The translations under genes were made by a program, and so were the position numbers. Of a stretch of 64,000 nt of DNA, positions 25,137-34,400 are shown one piece after another (the first letter of the stretch is position 1; each line of letters begins with the position of its first letter). This stretch comes from JALQTD01 sp965656785 (lineage in GTDB: Bacteria > Bacteroidota > Bacteroidia > Flavobacteriales_D > Sanyastnellaceae), in NCBI GenBank assembly GCA_965656785.1, contig CBFHLY010000010.1, positions 19,870 to 83,869 of the forward strand. The letters are read 5' to 3'. A model generated the notes under the pieces. The model saw nothing but the letters and a program-made list of their open reading frames with translations, did not search any database and was not told the origin of the DNA.

Positions 25137-25227
25137 ACGCGGGATTTGATGGAACATTTGGCCATTTGACCATTTAGAACCCTGATTGCCGAATGCCCGA
25201 GCGAAGCGAGGGTCGCAATGGAATGGG

Positions 25228-25260
25228 AAGCCCCCAGTGCCGCGAGGTGCTGGGGGCTTT
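25228..25260 (+). terminator. Strong hairpin terminator after the FISUMP gene
   Basis: A 14-bp stem (25228-25241 with 25246-25259, core GCCCCCAG/CTGGGGGC, two wobbles) closes a GCGA loop and is followed by TTTCTCC. It lies about 90 bp after the stop. The remaining gap, 25137-25413, shows no gene. Confidence 0.7.
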
Positions 25261-25413
25261 CTCCTTCAACGGAGGTCGCGGTGCATCGCCAATTCCTCGC
25301 AGGCGGCGCCTCCACCGCGGAGCAGCGAGCCGGGCGTGCGGGAGGTGCCGCTTCAAGGCCGGGGAGGTGCGCGGCGTGGAGCCAGTTGCTGGGGGCGGAC
25401 TGGTGGGGAGGTG

Positions 25414-26079
25414 TCAGGGGCGCGGGTCGAAGCCGGTCCAGGTTTGGCCCGTCCACAAGTGCACCCGGAGTTCATGCGGAAATCGATCCAGGTTCCCCTG
25501 CCAAGGCCCGACCACCGTTGCATCCCAAGAAGTGGTCACCAACACGGTTTCCTCGTTCACGTCAGTACACCGGCCCTGCGCGCGCTGAACCATCGCGTGC
25601 AAGGCGGTCTCCAAGTCGAGGGTCTCCCTGCCCTTCTTCATCCCAAACCCCGGCGCATCCACGGCAAAGAAGACGCCCCTCGGACGACAGGGGCCCGACA
25701 GGTCGGAAGGGTACACGTTCCACTGAACCCCCGAACGAATCGGGTTCATGGCATGCTCATCGTCGGGCAACCTCAACCACTTGATGCCGTCCGTGAGCTG
25801 GCGAAAGATGACGCCCCACTCGCTCGGTTTGAACCGCTTGAGGTTGAACCGCTCCCCCTGCAACAACACGCGAAAGGCATCCCAGTTCTGGAGCTCCGCC
25901 TTCGTCGGTTTCCTGCCAAATCGCTCAGCAAGAAACCGCTCACGGAGTCGGTTTTCCCCGTCCATCGGGCGTTCCAGCCCGTTGCGTTCATCGAAGCCGC
26001 TCAGGTTGAAGTACTGCTTCTTGAGCTGGTCCCACAGCAAGAACCACTTTTCTTCAAACAGGTCGTACTCGTTGTCCAT
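25414..26079 (-). CDS. Uncharacterised protein overlapping the HD-domain gene
   Basis: A 221-residue soluble protein without signal peptide or membrane segment and with no family I recognise. It is rich in Trp and charged residues: EEKWFLLWDQLKKQYF at the start, IKWLRLPDDEH in the middle and RVHLWTGQTWTGFDPRP at the end. A TTSWDATVVGPWQGN segment resembles nothing catalytic that I can name. Its ATG lies inside the end of the HD-domain gene (26-bp overlap, different frame), so it is very probably co-translated with it and may be functionally tied to it. Coding signal is supported by long open length, coherent composition and the operon overlap. Function is not assigned. Confidence 0.6.
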   Translation of the reverse strand: MDNEYDLFEEKWFLLWDQLKKQYFNLSGFDERNGLERPMDGENRLRERFLAERFGRKPTKAELQNWDAFRVLLQGERFNLKRFKPSEWGVIFRQLTDGIKWLRLPDDEHAMNPIRSGVQWNVYPSDLSGPCRPRGVFFAVDAPGFGMKKGRETLDLETALHAMVQRAQGRCTDVNEETVLVTTSWDATVVGPWQGNLDRFPHELRVHLWTGQTWTGFDPRP

Positions 26080-26503
26080 GATTCAGGAGGATTTGTCGGG
26101 CGTTCAGGTACTTCGTCAGCCGCCGGGCATCGCGTTCGGTGACTTCCGTGAGCCGGGTGACATCGAGGTTGTCTTCGAGGTCCGCCAGCTTCACTTCTCG
26201 GGCCAAATCATTGCCCACTGCCCGCCGAATGAATTCCTCGTAAGGTTCATCTTCATGCGTTTTGGTCACGCACCGGAGCGCTTCGATGATGTGCTCAGGA
26301 AACTGCTCGGACAGGGATTCAAAACCGTACGCATCGCCGCAATCCTCGACGACGTCGTGCAGCGCAGCCACGACCTTCGCATCGGGGGTCCTGCAGCGCT
26401 CGACCACGCGCAGGACGTGCTGGATGTAGCTCGCCCCGGCTTTATCGGTTTGGCCGGCGTGGGCCTTGGTGGCCAGCGCGATGGCGTCGTTGAGGAGGCT
26501 CAT
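26054..26503 (-). CDS. HD-domain protein resembling small alarmone hydrolases (MESH1/SpoT-HD type)
   Basis: A 149-residue stand-alone HD protein. The order of motifs matches the hydrolase half of RelA/SpoT: ATKAHAGQTDKAG (residues ~11-23, with the metal His), SYIQHVLRVVE, the catalytic ALHDVVEDCGD (HD at ~48-49) and VKLADLEDNLD (~104-114, final metal Asp). Family members hydrolyse (p)ppGpp or related nucleotides to GDP/GTP and pyrophosphate. No synthetase domain is present. It overlaps the downstream unknown gene by 26 bp and is divergent from the HNH-HIT pair. Substrate is inferred from motif order; other nucleotide pyrophosphate substrates such as NADPH are possible. Confidence 0.78.
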   Translation of the reverse strand: MSLLNDAIALATKAHAGQTDKAGASYIQHVLRVVERCRTPDAKVVAALHDVVEDCGDAYGFESLSEQFPEHIIEALRCVTKTHEDEPYEEFIRRAVGNDLAREVKLADLEDNLDVTRLTEVTERDARRLTKYLNARQILLNHGQRVRPV

Positions 26504-26550
26504 GGTTTTGGGTAGTTTTTTGAATGGATGCGGCTCAAAGCTAATTCTAA

Positions 26551-26558
26551 AAGGAGGT
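26551..26558 (+). promoter_or_regulatory. Strong Shine-Dalgarno sequence before the HNH nuclease gene
   Basis: AAGGAGGT is a full anti-Shine-Dalgarno match. Its GGAGG core ends 5 bp before ATG 26563, which selects that ATG over the GTG (26557) and TTG just upstream. Such sequences are rare in Bacteroidota, and none of similar strength was noticed at other starts in this window. Confidence 0.65.
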
Positions 26559-26562
26559 GTTG

Positions 26563-27651
26563 ATGGGCATTTTTTACTGCTTGATCTGTAGCTTTACAGG
26601 AATGCAATTCCCCGAAGACTCCATGATAGACCCCGGAATGCTTTCCGGTTGCTTCAAGAACACGACTGCCACTTACAAATTTTATTGGTTTCTTGCTATC
26701 CTAAAAGAAACCGAGCAAGGCCATGAGCGAATTGACAAAATGTCACTGTTTGCTCACATGATTGCGCATGCGTGGTATACCGTGAATTACTCCCGTGTGT
26801 CTTTCGGAGCACTGGATAATTTGCAGAAGGCCGTTGAGGTTTTGCGTGAGCTCGAGAGCATTCCGGTCGACGCCAACCCCGATTACGTCCACAACGTCCT
26901 GATTACATCTCAGAATCCGGCCACCCAACGCGAACTGTGGCACTTCGACCGCAATGTGCCCCACAAGTTTTTAAGTCCTTGGCTCGGAAGCGGCAGCAAG
27001 AGCGGAGTCTATTTACGGTCCCAGCATGGTGACCAAGAACCGCCTTACGCCCTTTACGATGACTTCATTTTGTTGCAGCCGTCGTGGGTGGAATACTTCA
27101 AGCGCTATTCCGGGCTGCTGCGCGGATTTTGTTATTGGCATTTGACGTTGTTCCTTCAAGCCCGCAACCCGAATGTGCCCGATATTCCGAACAAGCTGAC
27201 TCGGCCGGAAAAGCGGGGAAGCCTGCTTGATCACAAGCGAAAGTTTTGGGACATCGTAGTGGAGGAGATTGGAGGGGTGGAGTGCATCTACACGGGTAAG
27301 CGGTTGCACGTGGGGGATTACGCGGTCGAGCACTTTGTTCCACATGCCTTTGTGGCCCACGACCAAATGTGGAACCTCATTCCCGCCGATCCCAGTTTCA
27401 ACAGCAGCAAGAGCGACAAATTGCCGCCCCTCCAGCGTTACTTCGATCCATTTTTTGGACTTCAGCACACCGCCGTCGAAATCATCCGCTCGGCCCAGCC
27501 GAAGAACAAATTCCTCGAGGATTATGTGCGGGTCTTCAAGTCGACTTCCATTAACCGGGATGCTTTTCGTGATACGCTCGTTCCGCTCATCACCATCGCT
27601 GCCAACAATGGTTTTCAGTACATGCATCCACCAGAGAACGTGCGGGCATGA
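26563..27651 (+). CDS. HNH endonuclease domain protein
   Basis: A 362-residue cytosolic protein. The N-terminal ~230 residues are helical and unassigned (includes LLQPSWVEYFKRYSGLLRGF). The HNH module is at ~236-290: CIYTGKRLHVGDYAVEHFVPHAF, then AHDQMWNLIP and DPSFNSSKSDKLPP. These supply the H, N and N of the betabeta-alpha-metal nuclease fold. This subfamily lacks the zinc-finger cysteines of other HNH proteins. Members occur in mobile or defence-associated loci, but a role here is inference. The gene is less GC-rich than most of the window, has an unusual strong Shine-Dalgarno sequence, and overlaps the HIT gene by 4 bp (ATGA). ATG 26563 was chosen from that ribosome-binding site. Confidence 0.75.
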   Translation: MGIFYCLICSFTGMQFPEDSMIDPGMLSGCFKNTTATYKFYWFLAILKETEQGHERIDKMSLFAHMIAHAWYTVNYSRVSFGALDNLQKAVEVLRELESIPVDANPDYVHNVLITSQNPATQRELWHFDRNVPHKFLSPWLGSGSKSGVYLRSQHGDQEPPYALYDDFILLQPSWVEYFKRYSGLLRGFCYWHLTLFLQARNPNVPDIPNKLTRPEKRGSLLDHKRKFWDIVVEEIGGVECIYTGKRLHVGDYAVEHFVPHAFVAHDQMWNLIPADPSFNSSKSDKLPPLQRYFDPFFGLQHTAVEIIRSAQPKNKFLEDYVRVFKSTSINRDAFRDTLVPLITIAANNGFQYMHPPENVRA

Positions 27652-28013
27652 GCCTGTTCCTCAACCTCCCCGCTGAGCGCATCCTTTTCCGGACGGAGCA
27701 TTTCTTCGTCATCGAGGATGGCTTCCCAGTCGCGCCCGGCCATTTGTTGATTATTTCAAATCGGTGGTGCGCCGATTGGTTTGCATTGACTTCGGCTGAG
27801 CAGGTTGCGTTGCCGGCGGTCGTCATGCAGGCGAAAGCGTGGATTGAGGAGCGGCACGCACCGGATGGGTACAACATCGGCATGAACTGCGGTGAAGCCG
27901 CGGGCCAAACCGTCATGCACTTTCATTGCCACCTGATACCGCGCTACCTCGGCGACACGCCGTCTCCGCGCGGCGGGGTGCGGGGGGTCATTCCGGGCAA
28001 GCAGGGTTACTGA
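27648..28013 (+). CDS. HIT (histidine triad) family nucleotide-binding protein
   Basis: A 121-residue HIT protein. The catalytic triad is HFHCHLIPRY (residues ~88-97, H-x-H-x-H), preceded by the fold signature GYNIGMNCGEAAGQTVMH and an N-terminal FVIEDGFPVAPGHLLII. HIT proteins are nucleotide hydrolases or transferases acting on AMP-linked substrates or dinucleoside polyphosphates. The start codon overlaps the HNH gene stop (ATGA), so the two are translationally coupled, and a joint function in nucleic-acid or nucleotide processing is likely. It is followed 40 bp later by the 3-hydroxyanthranilate dioxygenase gene, which probably belongs to a different functional unit. Confidence 0.88.
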   Translation: MSLFLNLPAERILFRTEHFFVIEDGFPVAPGHLLIISNRWCADWFALTSAEQVALPAVVMQAKAWIEERHAPDGYNIGMNCGEAAGQTVMHFHCHLIPRYLGDTPSPRGGVRGVIPGKQGY

Positions 28014-28053
28014 GGGCGGAGGCGTGCGGGATTTGGCCTAAATTCGGGGCATC

Positions 28054-28587
28054 ATGGCCATTGCGAAACCCTTCAACCTCACCGCCTGGATTGAGGAACA
28101 TCGGCACCTGCTGAAGCCGCCCGTCGGCAACAAGAACCTGTATGTCGAAAGCGGCGACTACATCGTCATGATCGTCGCGGGCCCGAATGCGCGGAAGGAC
28201 TACCATTACAACGAGACCGAGGAACTGTTTTATCAGCTCGAAGGGGAGATCAATGTGCGGATCCAGGAGGACGGACGCGCGGTGGACATGCCGTTGGGCC
28301 CGGGGGACATGTACCTGCATCCCGCGCGGGTGCCGCACAGCCCGTCGCGTTCCGAGGGCAGCATCGGTTTGGTGATTGAGCGGAAGCGCAAGGGGACGGG
28401 GGCGAAGGACGGTTTGCTTTGGTTCTGTGACGCTTGCAACCACAAGCTGCACGAAGTGTACTTCCCGCTGGACGACATTGAGAAGGACTTCCTCGGCCAC
28501 TTCCGGGCGTTCTATGGCAGCGAGGAGCTGCGGACGTGCGGGGCGTGTGGCCACGTGATGGAGGTGGATCCGCGGTTCGTGGGCTGA
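28054..28587 (+). CDS. nbaC: 3-hydroxyanthranilate 3,4-dioxygenase
   Basis: A 177-residue cupin dioxygenase that opens the ring of 3-hydroxyanthranilate to give the precursor of quinolinate. The iron ligands lie in DYHYNETEELFYQLEGE (His and Glu) and in YLHPARVPHSP (His). The C-terminal rubredoxin-like site typical of bacterial enzymes is present: LWFCDACNHKLHE and LRTCGACGHV, four cysteines. The enzyme acts in the kynurenine pathway to NAD, downstream of kynureninase, which is encoded at 2992-4272. A TAAATTCG (28039-28046, 7 of 8 to TAnnTTTG) lies 8 bp before the ATG and may be a promoter. Confidence 0.95.
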   Translation: MAIAKPFNLTAWIEEHRHLLKPPVGNKNLYVESGDYIVMIVAGPNARKDYHYNETEELFYQLEGEINVRIQEDGRAVDMPLGPGDMYLHPARVPHSPSRSEGSIGLVIERKRKGTGAKDGLLWFCDACNHKLHEVYFPLDDIEKDFLGHFRAFYGSEELRTCGACGHVMEVDPRFVG

Positions 28588-28647
28588 GCAACGTTTTCGC
28601 AAGAGGGGCAGTCCTTTCATTGCGCATGTGCGCTCAACTTTTCTGCG

Positions 28648-31374
28648 ATGCAATCGATCCTTCGTTCCTTGAGTTTGGCTGTGGCAGCGCTCATCACGTG
28701 GTCTGTTCAAGGCCAAATCTGCTACAACACCACCCTATTCCTCACCTCCAACGGCGAGGCCGGCCCCTCCGCAGTTGCTGCCACCCTGACGTGGGACGGC
28801 ATCGGCGAAGTTGCCGCGTTCGAAGCCTCGTTGCCCGAGGGCGCGTGGCAAGAGACGTTCTGCCTGTATCCCGGGTGCTACACCCTGGCGGTCATCGGGA
28901 ACGCGCCGTTGAATCCGGAGGTGTTCCAAGTCGGCGTCGAGGCGTTTGGTGGGGAGCAGGAAGTGGACGCGATGTTCGGGGATGCAACGGTTTGGTACAC
29001 GTTTTGCGTGAATCCCGAGGTGATGCAGGATTGTCCGTCCTCCATCGATTACGTGGCCGTTGAGGGGTGTCACGGAACCTTTGAGATCGGTGGTTTTGAA
29101 GAGGGCGAGCAGGTGGTTTGGAACTTCGGGGACGGGTCGGATGAGGTGGTCGGCGGGCATTTTGCCGAACACGTGTACGAAGGGAATGGGGAATACGCGG
29201 TGACGGCTTCGTACACCTCGTCGGCGTGCCCGGACGGCGCGTGGTTGGAGGCGGTCGTTGCGGTGACGGATTGCGGTGGGGACGATTGCCCGGAGTCCAT
29301 CGAATACCTCGCGGTGGACGGGTGCCTCGGGACGTTTGAGGTCGCGAATTTTGTGGAGGGCGAGTCGGTGGTTTGGGACTTCCTCGACGGGACGGATCCC
29401 GTGGAAGGGGGACACTTCATCCAGCACGAATACGCGGGCAATGGCACGTACGACGTCATCGCTTCGTATTCGTCGTCGCTCTGCCCGGACGGGGTGGAAC
29501 TCGTCGGCACGGTGCAGGTTACGAATTGCGGCGGTTGCACCTTCGAAGCAACGACCACGCCCCTCGGCTGCGGCATCGCCCAGCTCAATGCCGTCGGCTT
29601 GCCGGAGGGAGCGCAGCCGAACTGGTACCTCGACGGGGCGTTTGTCGGTTCGGGGATGGAAATCCTCGTGGACGGACTGGCGCCGGAAGCCGGGGTGGAG
29701 TGCTACGCGGTGACGGGGTATGCGGAGCTGGAATGCGGTTTGGCCACGGCCAACGTGGAACTCTGCGCGGAAGCCTGCGGCGGCGAATGCCCGCTCGAAA
29801 TGGACGCGGTGACGATGGACGGCATGTGGTGGAACTTCACGGCCAGCGGCCCGGCGGAAGGCACGGCGCTCGACTGGTTCATCGATGGCAATTACGTCGC
29901 AACCACCGAAAACGGGCAGTTCGAAGCGGGCTTCGACTTCAACCCGTACTGGGAAGTTTGTGTCGCCTACGCCTCCGGGCCGTGCGAAGGCCTCACGGAA
30001 GCGTGCTTCGACTACATGGGCGGATCGGGCTGCCCCAACACCGGCATCGAAGTCGCCCCGTTTGAAGGCTGCGGCTTCGAATTGTGGCTCGGCGACGGCA
30101 ACCCCAACGCCGGCATCACGTGGTCCGTGGACGGCGAGTACATCGAACAAACCGGATCGCCCATCACCCTGGAATTCCCGGAAGGCGGCGAGCACGAAAT
30201 CAGCGCGTACTACGTGAGCACGGGATGCCCCGGCGAGTCGTACTTCACGGTGGTCGACGCGACGGGCTGTGGGGAAACGGCCTGCAACCAGGAAGCCCAC
30301 GCGAACCAGCAGGACTGCGACAGCTTCGTGCTGTGGGCGAGCGGCGTGCCGGAAGGTTCGACGGTCGCGTGGACGTTGGACGGGGAGCCGTACGAAGCGG
30401 GCCTCGAATTCGCCTACACCGTCACCGACATGGAGTGCCACGTCTTCGCGTTCACCGTGACGTCGGGCGCGTGCGAAGGGGAGGAGGCTGAAGTCCAAAT
30501 CTGCCCCACCGCTTGCAACGACTGCGCGTCGTACATGGAGTTCGAATCGCTCGCCGAGGGCGTCTACCAATTCACGGCCTTCACCGCCGATGGCGAGCTA
30601 TACACCGGTCCGCTGACGTGGTGGTTTGGCCCGAACGCGACCATGGAGGGCAATCCCGTGGCGTACACGTGGTTCGAGGACACGCCTGAAATCACGGAGG
30701 TGTGCGCGTCGTTCCCGGCATGGGAGGGCTGCGAATCGCCGGGCGAGTTGTGCGCGGTGATCGAGCCGGTGGCTCCGGGTTGCGAGGAGGTCAGCTTCAC
30801 GCTGGACGCGTCGGTGGTCAACGTGGCCGAGGTGCAGTTGATTTGGGCGATGGCGGCGGAAGTGGAGGGCTTGGAGCTGGGTGGCCTCGACACGGAGGGC
30901 GCGTGGAATTGGCTGAACGAAGGGCCGTACGAGGTGTCGTTCTGCCTGCCGTACGCGTGTTACGACATGGAGCTTTCGTGGGCGAATTGGCCGGTGGAAG
31001 GCGAAGAGGTGGAGCTGTTCACGGCGTGGGTCGCCTGGGCAGACCAAATCCTGCCCCTCATCGCCACCGGCACCTCCAACGGCGCGACGGAATTGGGCTT
31101 CGGCTGGGCCGACGACTGCCTCTCCCTGTCCACGTTCCCCGCACTCACGCCGTCCCTTGAGCTCTTCCCGAACCCGACGTCCGGCCTCGTCCGCTGGTCC
31201 CACCCTGCCGACGCATCCGCCACGGTGCGGGTCCTCGACCAAGCGGGGCGCGCGGTTTGGGCCGGTTCCACCCCGTCGTTCGACACCTCGGAATGGGCGC
31301 CCGGCCTCTATTTCGTGGAGCTGTCGACCCGGTCCGGTGAGCGGCTCGTGGAGCGCCTCGTGGTCGTTCGTTGA
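28648..31374 (+). CDS. Large T9SS type-A secreted protein with PKD-like and Cys-rich modules
   Basis: A 908-residue exported protein. Signal peptide residues 1-23 (ILRSLSLAVAALITWSVQGQ). Many beta modules of 70-90 residues follow. Two adjacent units (from residue ~128 and ~213) are clearly duplicated, each with CPxSIxY, VVWxF, GGHFxxH and SACPDG/SLCPDG, in PKD-like style (WNFGDGSDE). Later modules share the CxxxxWxxDG pattern (ALDWFIDGNYV, ITWSVDGEYI, VAWTLDGEPY). The end is a type-A sorting domain: LELFPNPTSGLVRWSHP, RVLDQAGRAVWAG, WAPGLYFVEL. It is very acidic and Cys-rich, suggesting disulfide-stabilised surface adhesion or matrix function. No enzymatic site was recognised. Confidence 0.85.
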   Translation: MQSILRSLSLAVAALITWSVQGQICYNTTLFLTSNGEAGPSAVAATLTWDGIGEVAAFEASLPEGAWQETFCLYPGCYTLAVIGNAPLNPEVFQVGVEAFGGEQEVDAMFGDATVWYTFCVNPEVMQDCPSSIDYVAVEGCHGTFEIGGFEEGEQVVWNFGDGSDEVVGGHFAEHVYEGNGEYAVTASYTSSACPDGAWLEAVVAVTDCGGDDCPESIEYLAVDGCLGTFEVANFVEGESVVWDFLDGTDPVEGGHFIQHEYAGNGTYDVIASYSSSLCPDGVELVGTVQVTNCGGCTFEATTTPLGCGIAQLNAVGLPEGAQPNWYLDGAFVGSGMEILVDGLAPEAGVECYAVTGYAELECGLATANVELCAEACGGECPLEMDAVTMDGMWWNFTASGPAEGTALDWFIDGNYVATTENGQFEAGFDFNPYWEVCVAYASGPCEGLTEACFDYMGGSGCPNTGIEVAPFEGCGFELWLGDGNPNAGITWSVDGEYIEQTGSPITLEFPEGGEHEISAYYVSTGCPGESYFTVVDATGCGETACNQEAHANQQDCDSFVLWASGVPEGSTVAWTLDGEPYEAGLEFAYTVTDMECHVFAFTVTSGACEGEEAEVQICPTACNDCASYMEFESLAEGVYQFTAFTADGELYTGPLTWWFGPNATMEGNPVAYTWFEDTPEITEVCASFPAWEGCESPGELCAVIEPVAPGCEEVSFTLDASVVNVAEVQLIWAMAAEVEGLELGGLDTEGAWNWLNEGPYEVSFCLPYACYDMELSWANWPVEGEEVELFTAWVAWADQILPLIATGTSNGATELGFGWADDCLSLSTFPALTPSLELFPNPTSGLVRWSHPADASATVRVLDQAGRAVWAGSTPSFDTSEWAPGLYFVELSTRSGERLVERLVVVR
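29029..29538 (+). repeat. Tandem duplication of an 85-residue module inside the T9SS protein
   Basis: Two in-frame units of 255 bp, 29029-29283 and 29284-29538, encode closely similar PKD-like modules (DCPSSIDYVAVEGC versus DCPESIEYLAVDGC; NGEYAVTASYTSS versus NGTYDVIASYSSS). The DNA has diverged, so this is an old intragenic duplication. Confidence 0.8.
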
Positions 31375-31475
31375 TTCGCGGGCAACGCCTGCAAAACAGG
31401 TGCCTGCCTTCCCTTGCGCTTTGCTAACTTCGCGACCACGCGCCCGAGCGGCGCACAACCTTTGGAAGCGAACGC

Positions 31476-34400
31476 ATGCAGTACTCTAAACTGAATACCA
31501 TTACGGGCTGGGCGGTCTGGGCTTTGGCCACGATCGTCTACGTCCTCACCGTCGAACCCACCGCCAGTTTCTGGGACTGCGGCGAATTCATCGCTTCCGC
31601 GTACAAGCTCGAAGTGGGTCACCCTCCTGGGGCGCCGTTCTTCATGCTGCTCTCGCGGTTCCTGATGATTTTCAACCCGTCGAACCCGGCGTTGGCGGCG
31701 AACGTCCTTTCGGCGCTGAGCAGTTCGTTCACGATCGTGTTTCTGTTTTGGACCATCACGCACCTCGGGCGCAAGGTGATCCGCCGGGACGGCGAGCCGG
31801 GGATGGGGGAGACGCTCGCGGTGTTGGGGGCGGGCGCCGTGGGCGCACTGGCATACACGTTCAGCGATTCGTTCTGGTTCAGTGCGGTGGAAGGCGAGGT
31901 GTATGCGCTGTCAAGTTTGTTCACGGCGCTGGTGTTTTGGGCCATCTTGAAGTGGGAAAACATCGCGGATGAACCCGGCGCGAACCGCTGGGTGATTGCC
32001 ATTGCTTACCTCATGGGCTTGTCCATCGGGGTCCACTTGCTCAATTTGCTCGCCATCCCGGCCATCGCCTTCGTTTACTACTTCCGCAAGTTCACGTTCT
32101 CGTGGAAGGGCCTGGCCATCACGGGGTTGATTTCCCTGCTCATCCTCGGGTTCATTCAAGAAGGGCTCATCAAAGGGGCGGTTCAGTTGGCGGGGTCCTT
32201 TGAGTTGTTCTTCGTGAACGATTTGGGGATGGGCTTCAACACCGGGGTCATCGTGTACATCCTGTTGCTCATCGGGTTGATTGCTGGGCTGGTGGTGTTG
32301 ACGCACCGCCGCAACTGGCCGGTGATGAACACCTCGGTTATGGCGTTGGCCATGGTGCTCATCGGCTACTCCACGTTCGCGACCATCGTGGTGCGTTCGG
32401 CGGCGAACCCGCCCATGGACGAGAACAACCCGGAGAACCTGTTTGCCTTGCTGTCTTACTTGAGCCGGGAGCAATACGGGGACCGTCCGCTGCTGCGCGG
32501 GGAATACTGGGGTTCTCCCACGGACGATGAACAGCCCTATTTGGACGGCAAACCCGCGTGGGTCAAGAGCTTCAGCGTCTATGAAAAGAAGGGCGTTTCG
32601 GACGAGCGCATCGCTTCCTACCGCAACGAGGCGGAGGCGGTTCGCTACGTGGAATCGCTCGAAGGGACGCGCTATTCCGTGGTGGAGGAATACGTGGACA
32701 GCGGCGAAAAGCGGGGCACAGTGCCCAACTACGAAGACGAGTTCACCTTCTTCTTCCCGCGGATGTACAGCTCCACGGCCTCGCACAAGCAAGCGTACAA
32801 GGAGTGGTCGAACTACAAAGGGTACAGCGAGCAAGTCTTGCTCACGAGTCCCCTTGTGGACGGCGGCATGACCGCGACGGAGCTGGAGAATCACCTGAAG
32901 AACGAGGTGCTGAAGCAGGAATACGGAGTCCAGGAATTGACGCGGATTTTGAATGCGTTGTTCAAACAGAACGGGGCGAATTTCAACAGCGAATTCAAGG
33001 TGAGTAAGCCACGGGAAATCCTGGTGCGCGATCCGCAGTCGGGTCAAATGAGCATCGTGGCTCCCCTCGACAACGACGGCATTCGCGGTCAGTTGGCGAG
33101 CATGATGGTGTCGAACATCCAGGGCTCGTTGGGCTGGGGCCGGGATTGGGTGACGGCGAAGGAGCGGGAACTTTCCGATTTGGGCGGCATGGTGCGGCAG
33201 GCCATTTCGCGTGCGAACCGCACGGGGAGTGCGGAGGATCAGCGGTTGGCCCAGCAATTGATGAACCGACAGCGCGCCAGTGAGCGCGAGCTCATTCCGT
33301 CATTCTCGGAAAACTGGCGCTTCTTCACGAACTACCAAATCGGCTGGATGTACCTCCGCTACTTCATGTGGAACTTCGCAGGACGCCAAAACGACATTCA
33401 AGGCCATGGGGACATCCTCGATGGCAACTGGTTGAGCGGCATCGATTTCATTGACGCGGAGCGCTTGGGCTCGCGGGACGCGCTGACCCAGGAAATGAAG
33501 GACAACCGCGGCTTGAATAAGTTCTTCTACCTCCCGCTCATTTTGGGGTTGATCGGTTTGGTTTTCCACGTGTTGCGCGATCCGGAGCAATCGCTCGTCG
33601 TGGGATTGCTCTTCATCTTGACGGGGCTGGCCATCGTGGTGTACTTGAACCAAACCCCGTTCCAGCCGCGCGAGCGCGACTACGCGTACGTGGGTTCGTT
33701 CTACGCCTTTGCCATTTGGGTCGGGCTTGGGGTGCTGGCGCTGTTCGAAGCGGCACGTGCGCTGACCTGGTCGGAATGGGCGAAGATGGCGGGCGCGACG
33801 GTGGGGGCTGGCGTGGTGCTGTTCGTGGTGGAAACCGCGGGCGGCAAGGGGCACGCCTTGAGCTACAGCGTCTTGTTCATTGCGGGCGTGGCTTCGTTGG
33901 CCTTGGCTTTGGGCGCGCTGATGCGCCAAACCTCCACCAGCGAAACCGCACGCGCCACGGTGATGGTCGTGCTCGGCCTGCTCATCCCCTACGTGATGGG
34001 AGCCGACGGTTGGGACGACCACAGCCGCGCACGTCGCCGGACGGGGGTCGACTTCGCAAAGAACTACCTCGAATCGCTGGCACCGCAGGCGATTTTGTTC
34101 ACGAACGGTGACAACGATACGTTCCCGCTTTGGTACGCCCAAGAAGTGGAAGGCATCCGAACGGACGTGCGCGTTTGCAACCTCAGCTTGCTCAACACGG
34201 ATTGGTACATCGACCAAATGAAGCGCGCGGCCTATGAGAGCCGGCCGCTGCCCATTCGGATGTCCGAGGAAAAGTACCGCCAAGGCACCCGCGACATCGT
34301 GTTGCTCGACTCGCCTGCAAACCCGAATGATCCCTATGTGGACCTCGATGCCGCCATGGTGCACGCGCTGGACGATTCGAAGAGCCGAAATTTCGGAGGG

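Noticed and set aside
25195..25212. CCCGAGCGAAGCGAGGG motif after the FISUMP gene as a REP element
   Set aside because: It is not a true palindrome, and no second copy was noticed in the window; the adjacent hairpin at 25228-25260 explains the structure.
27276..27441. Apparent loss of zinc cysteines in the HNH domain
   Set aside because: The IYTGKRL / WNLIP / NSSKSDKLP form is, as I recall, a normal subfamily without zinc ligands, so it is not evidence of inactivation.
28735..30570. 611-codon minus-strand frame opposite the large T9SS protein
   Set aside because: Shadow of a GC-rich gene; no signal, motif or start context.
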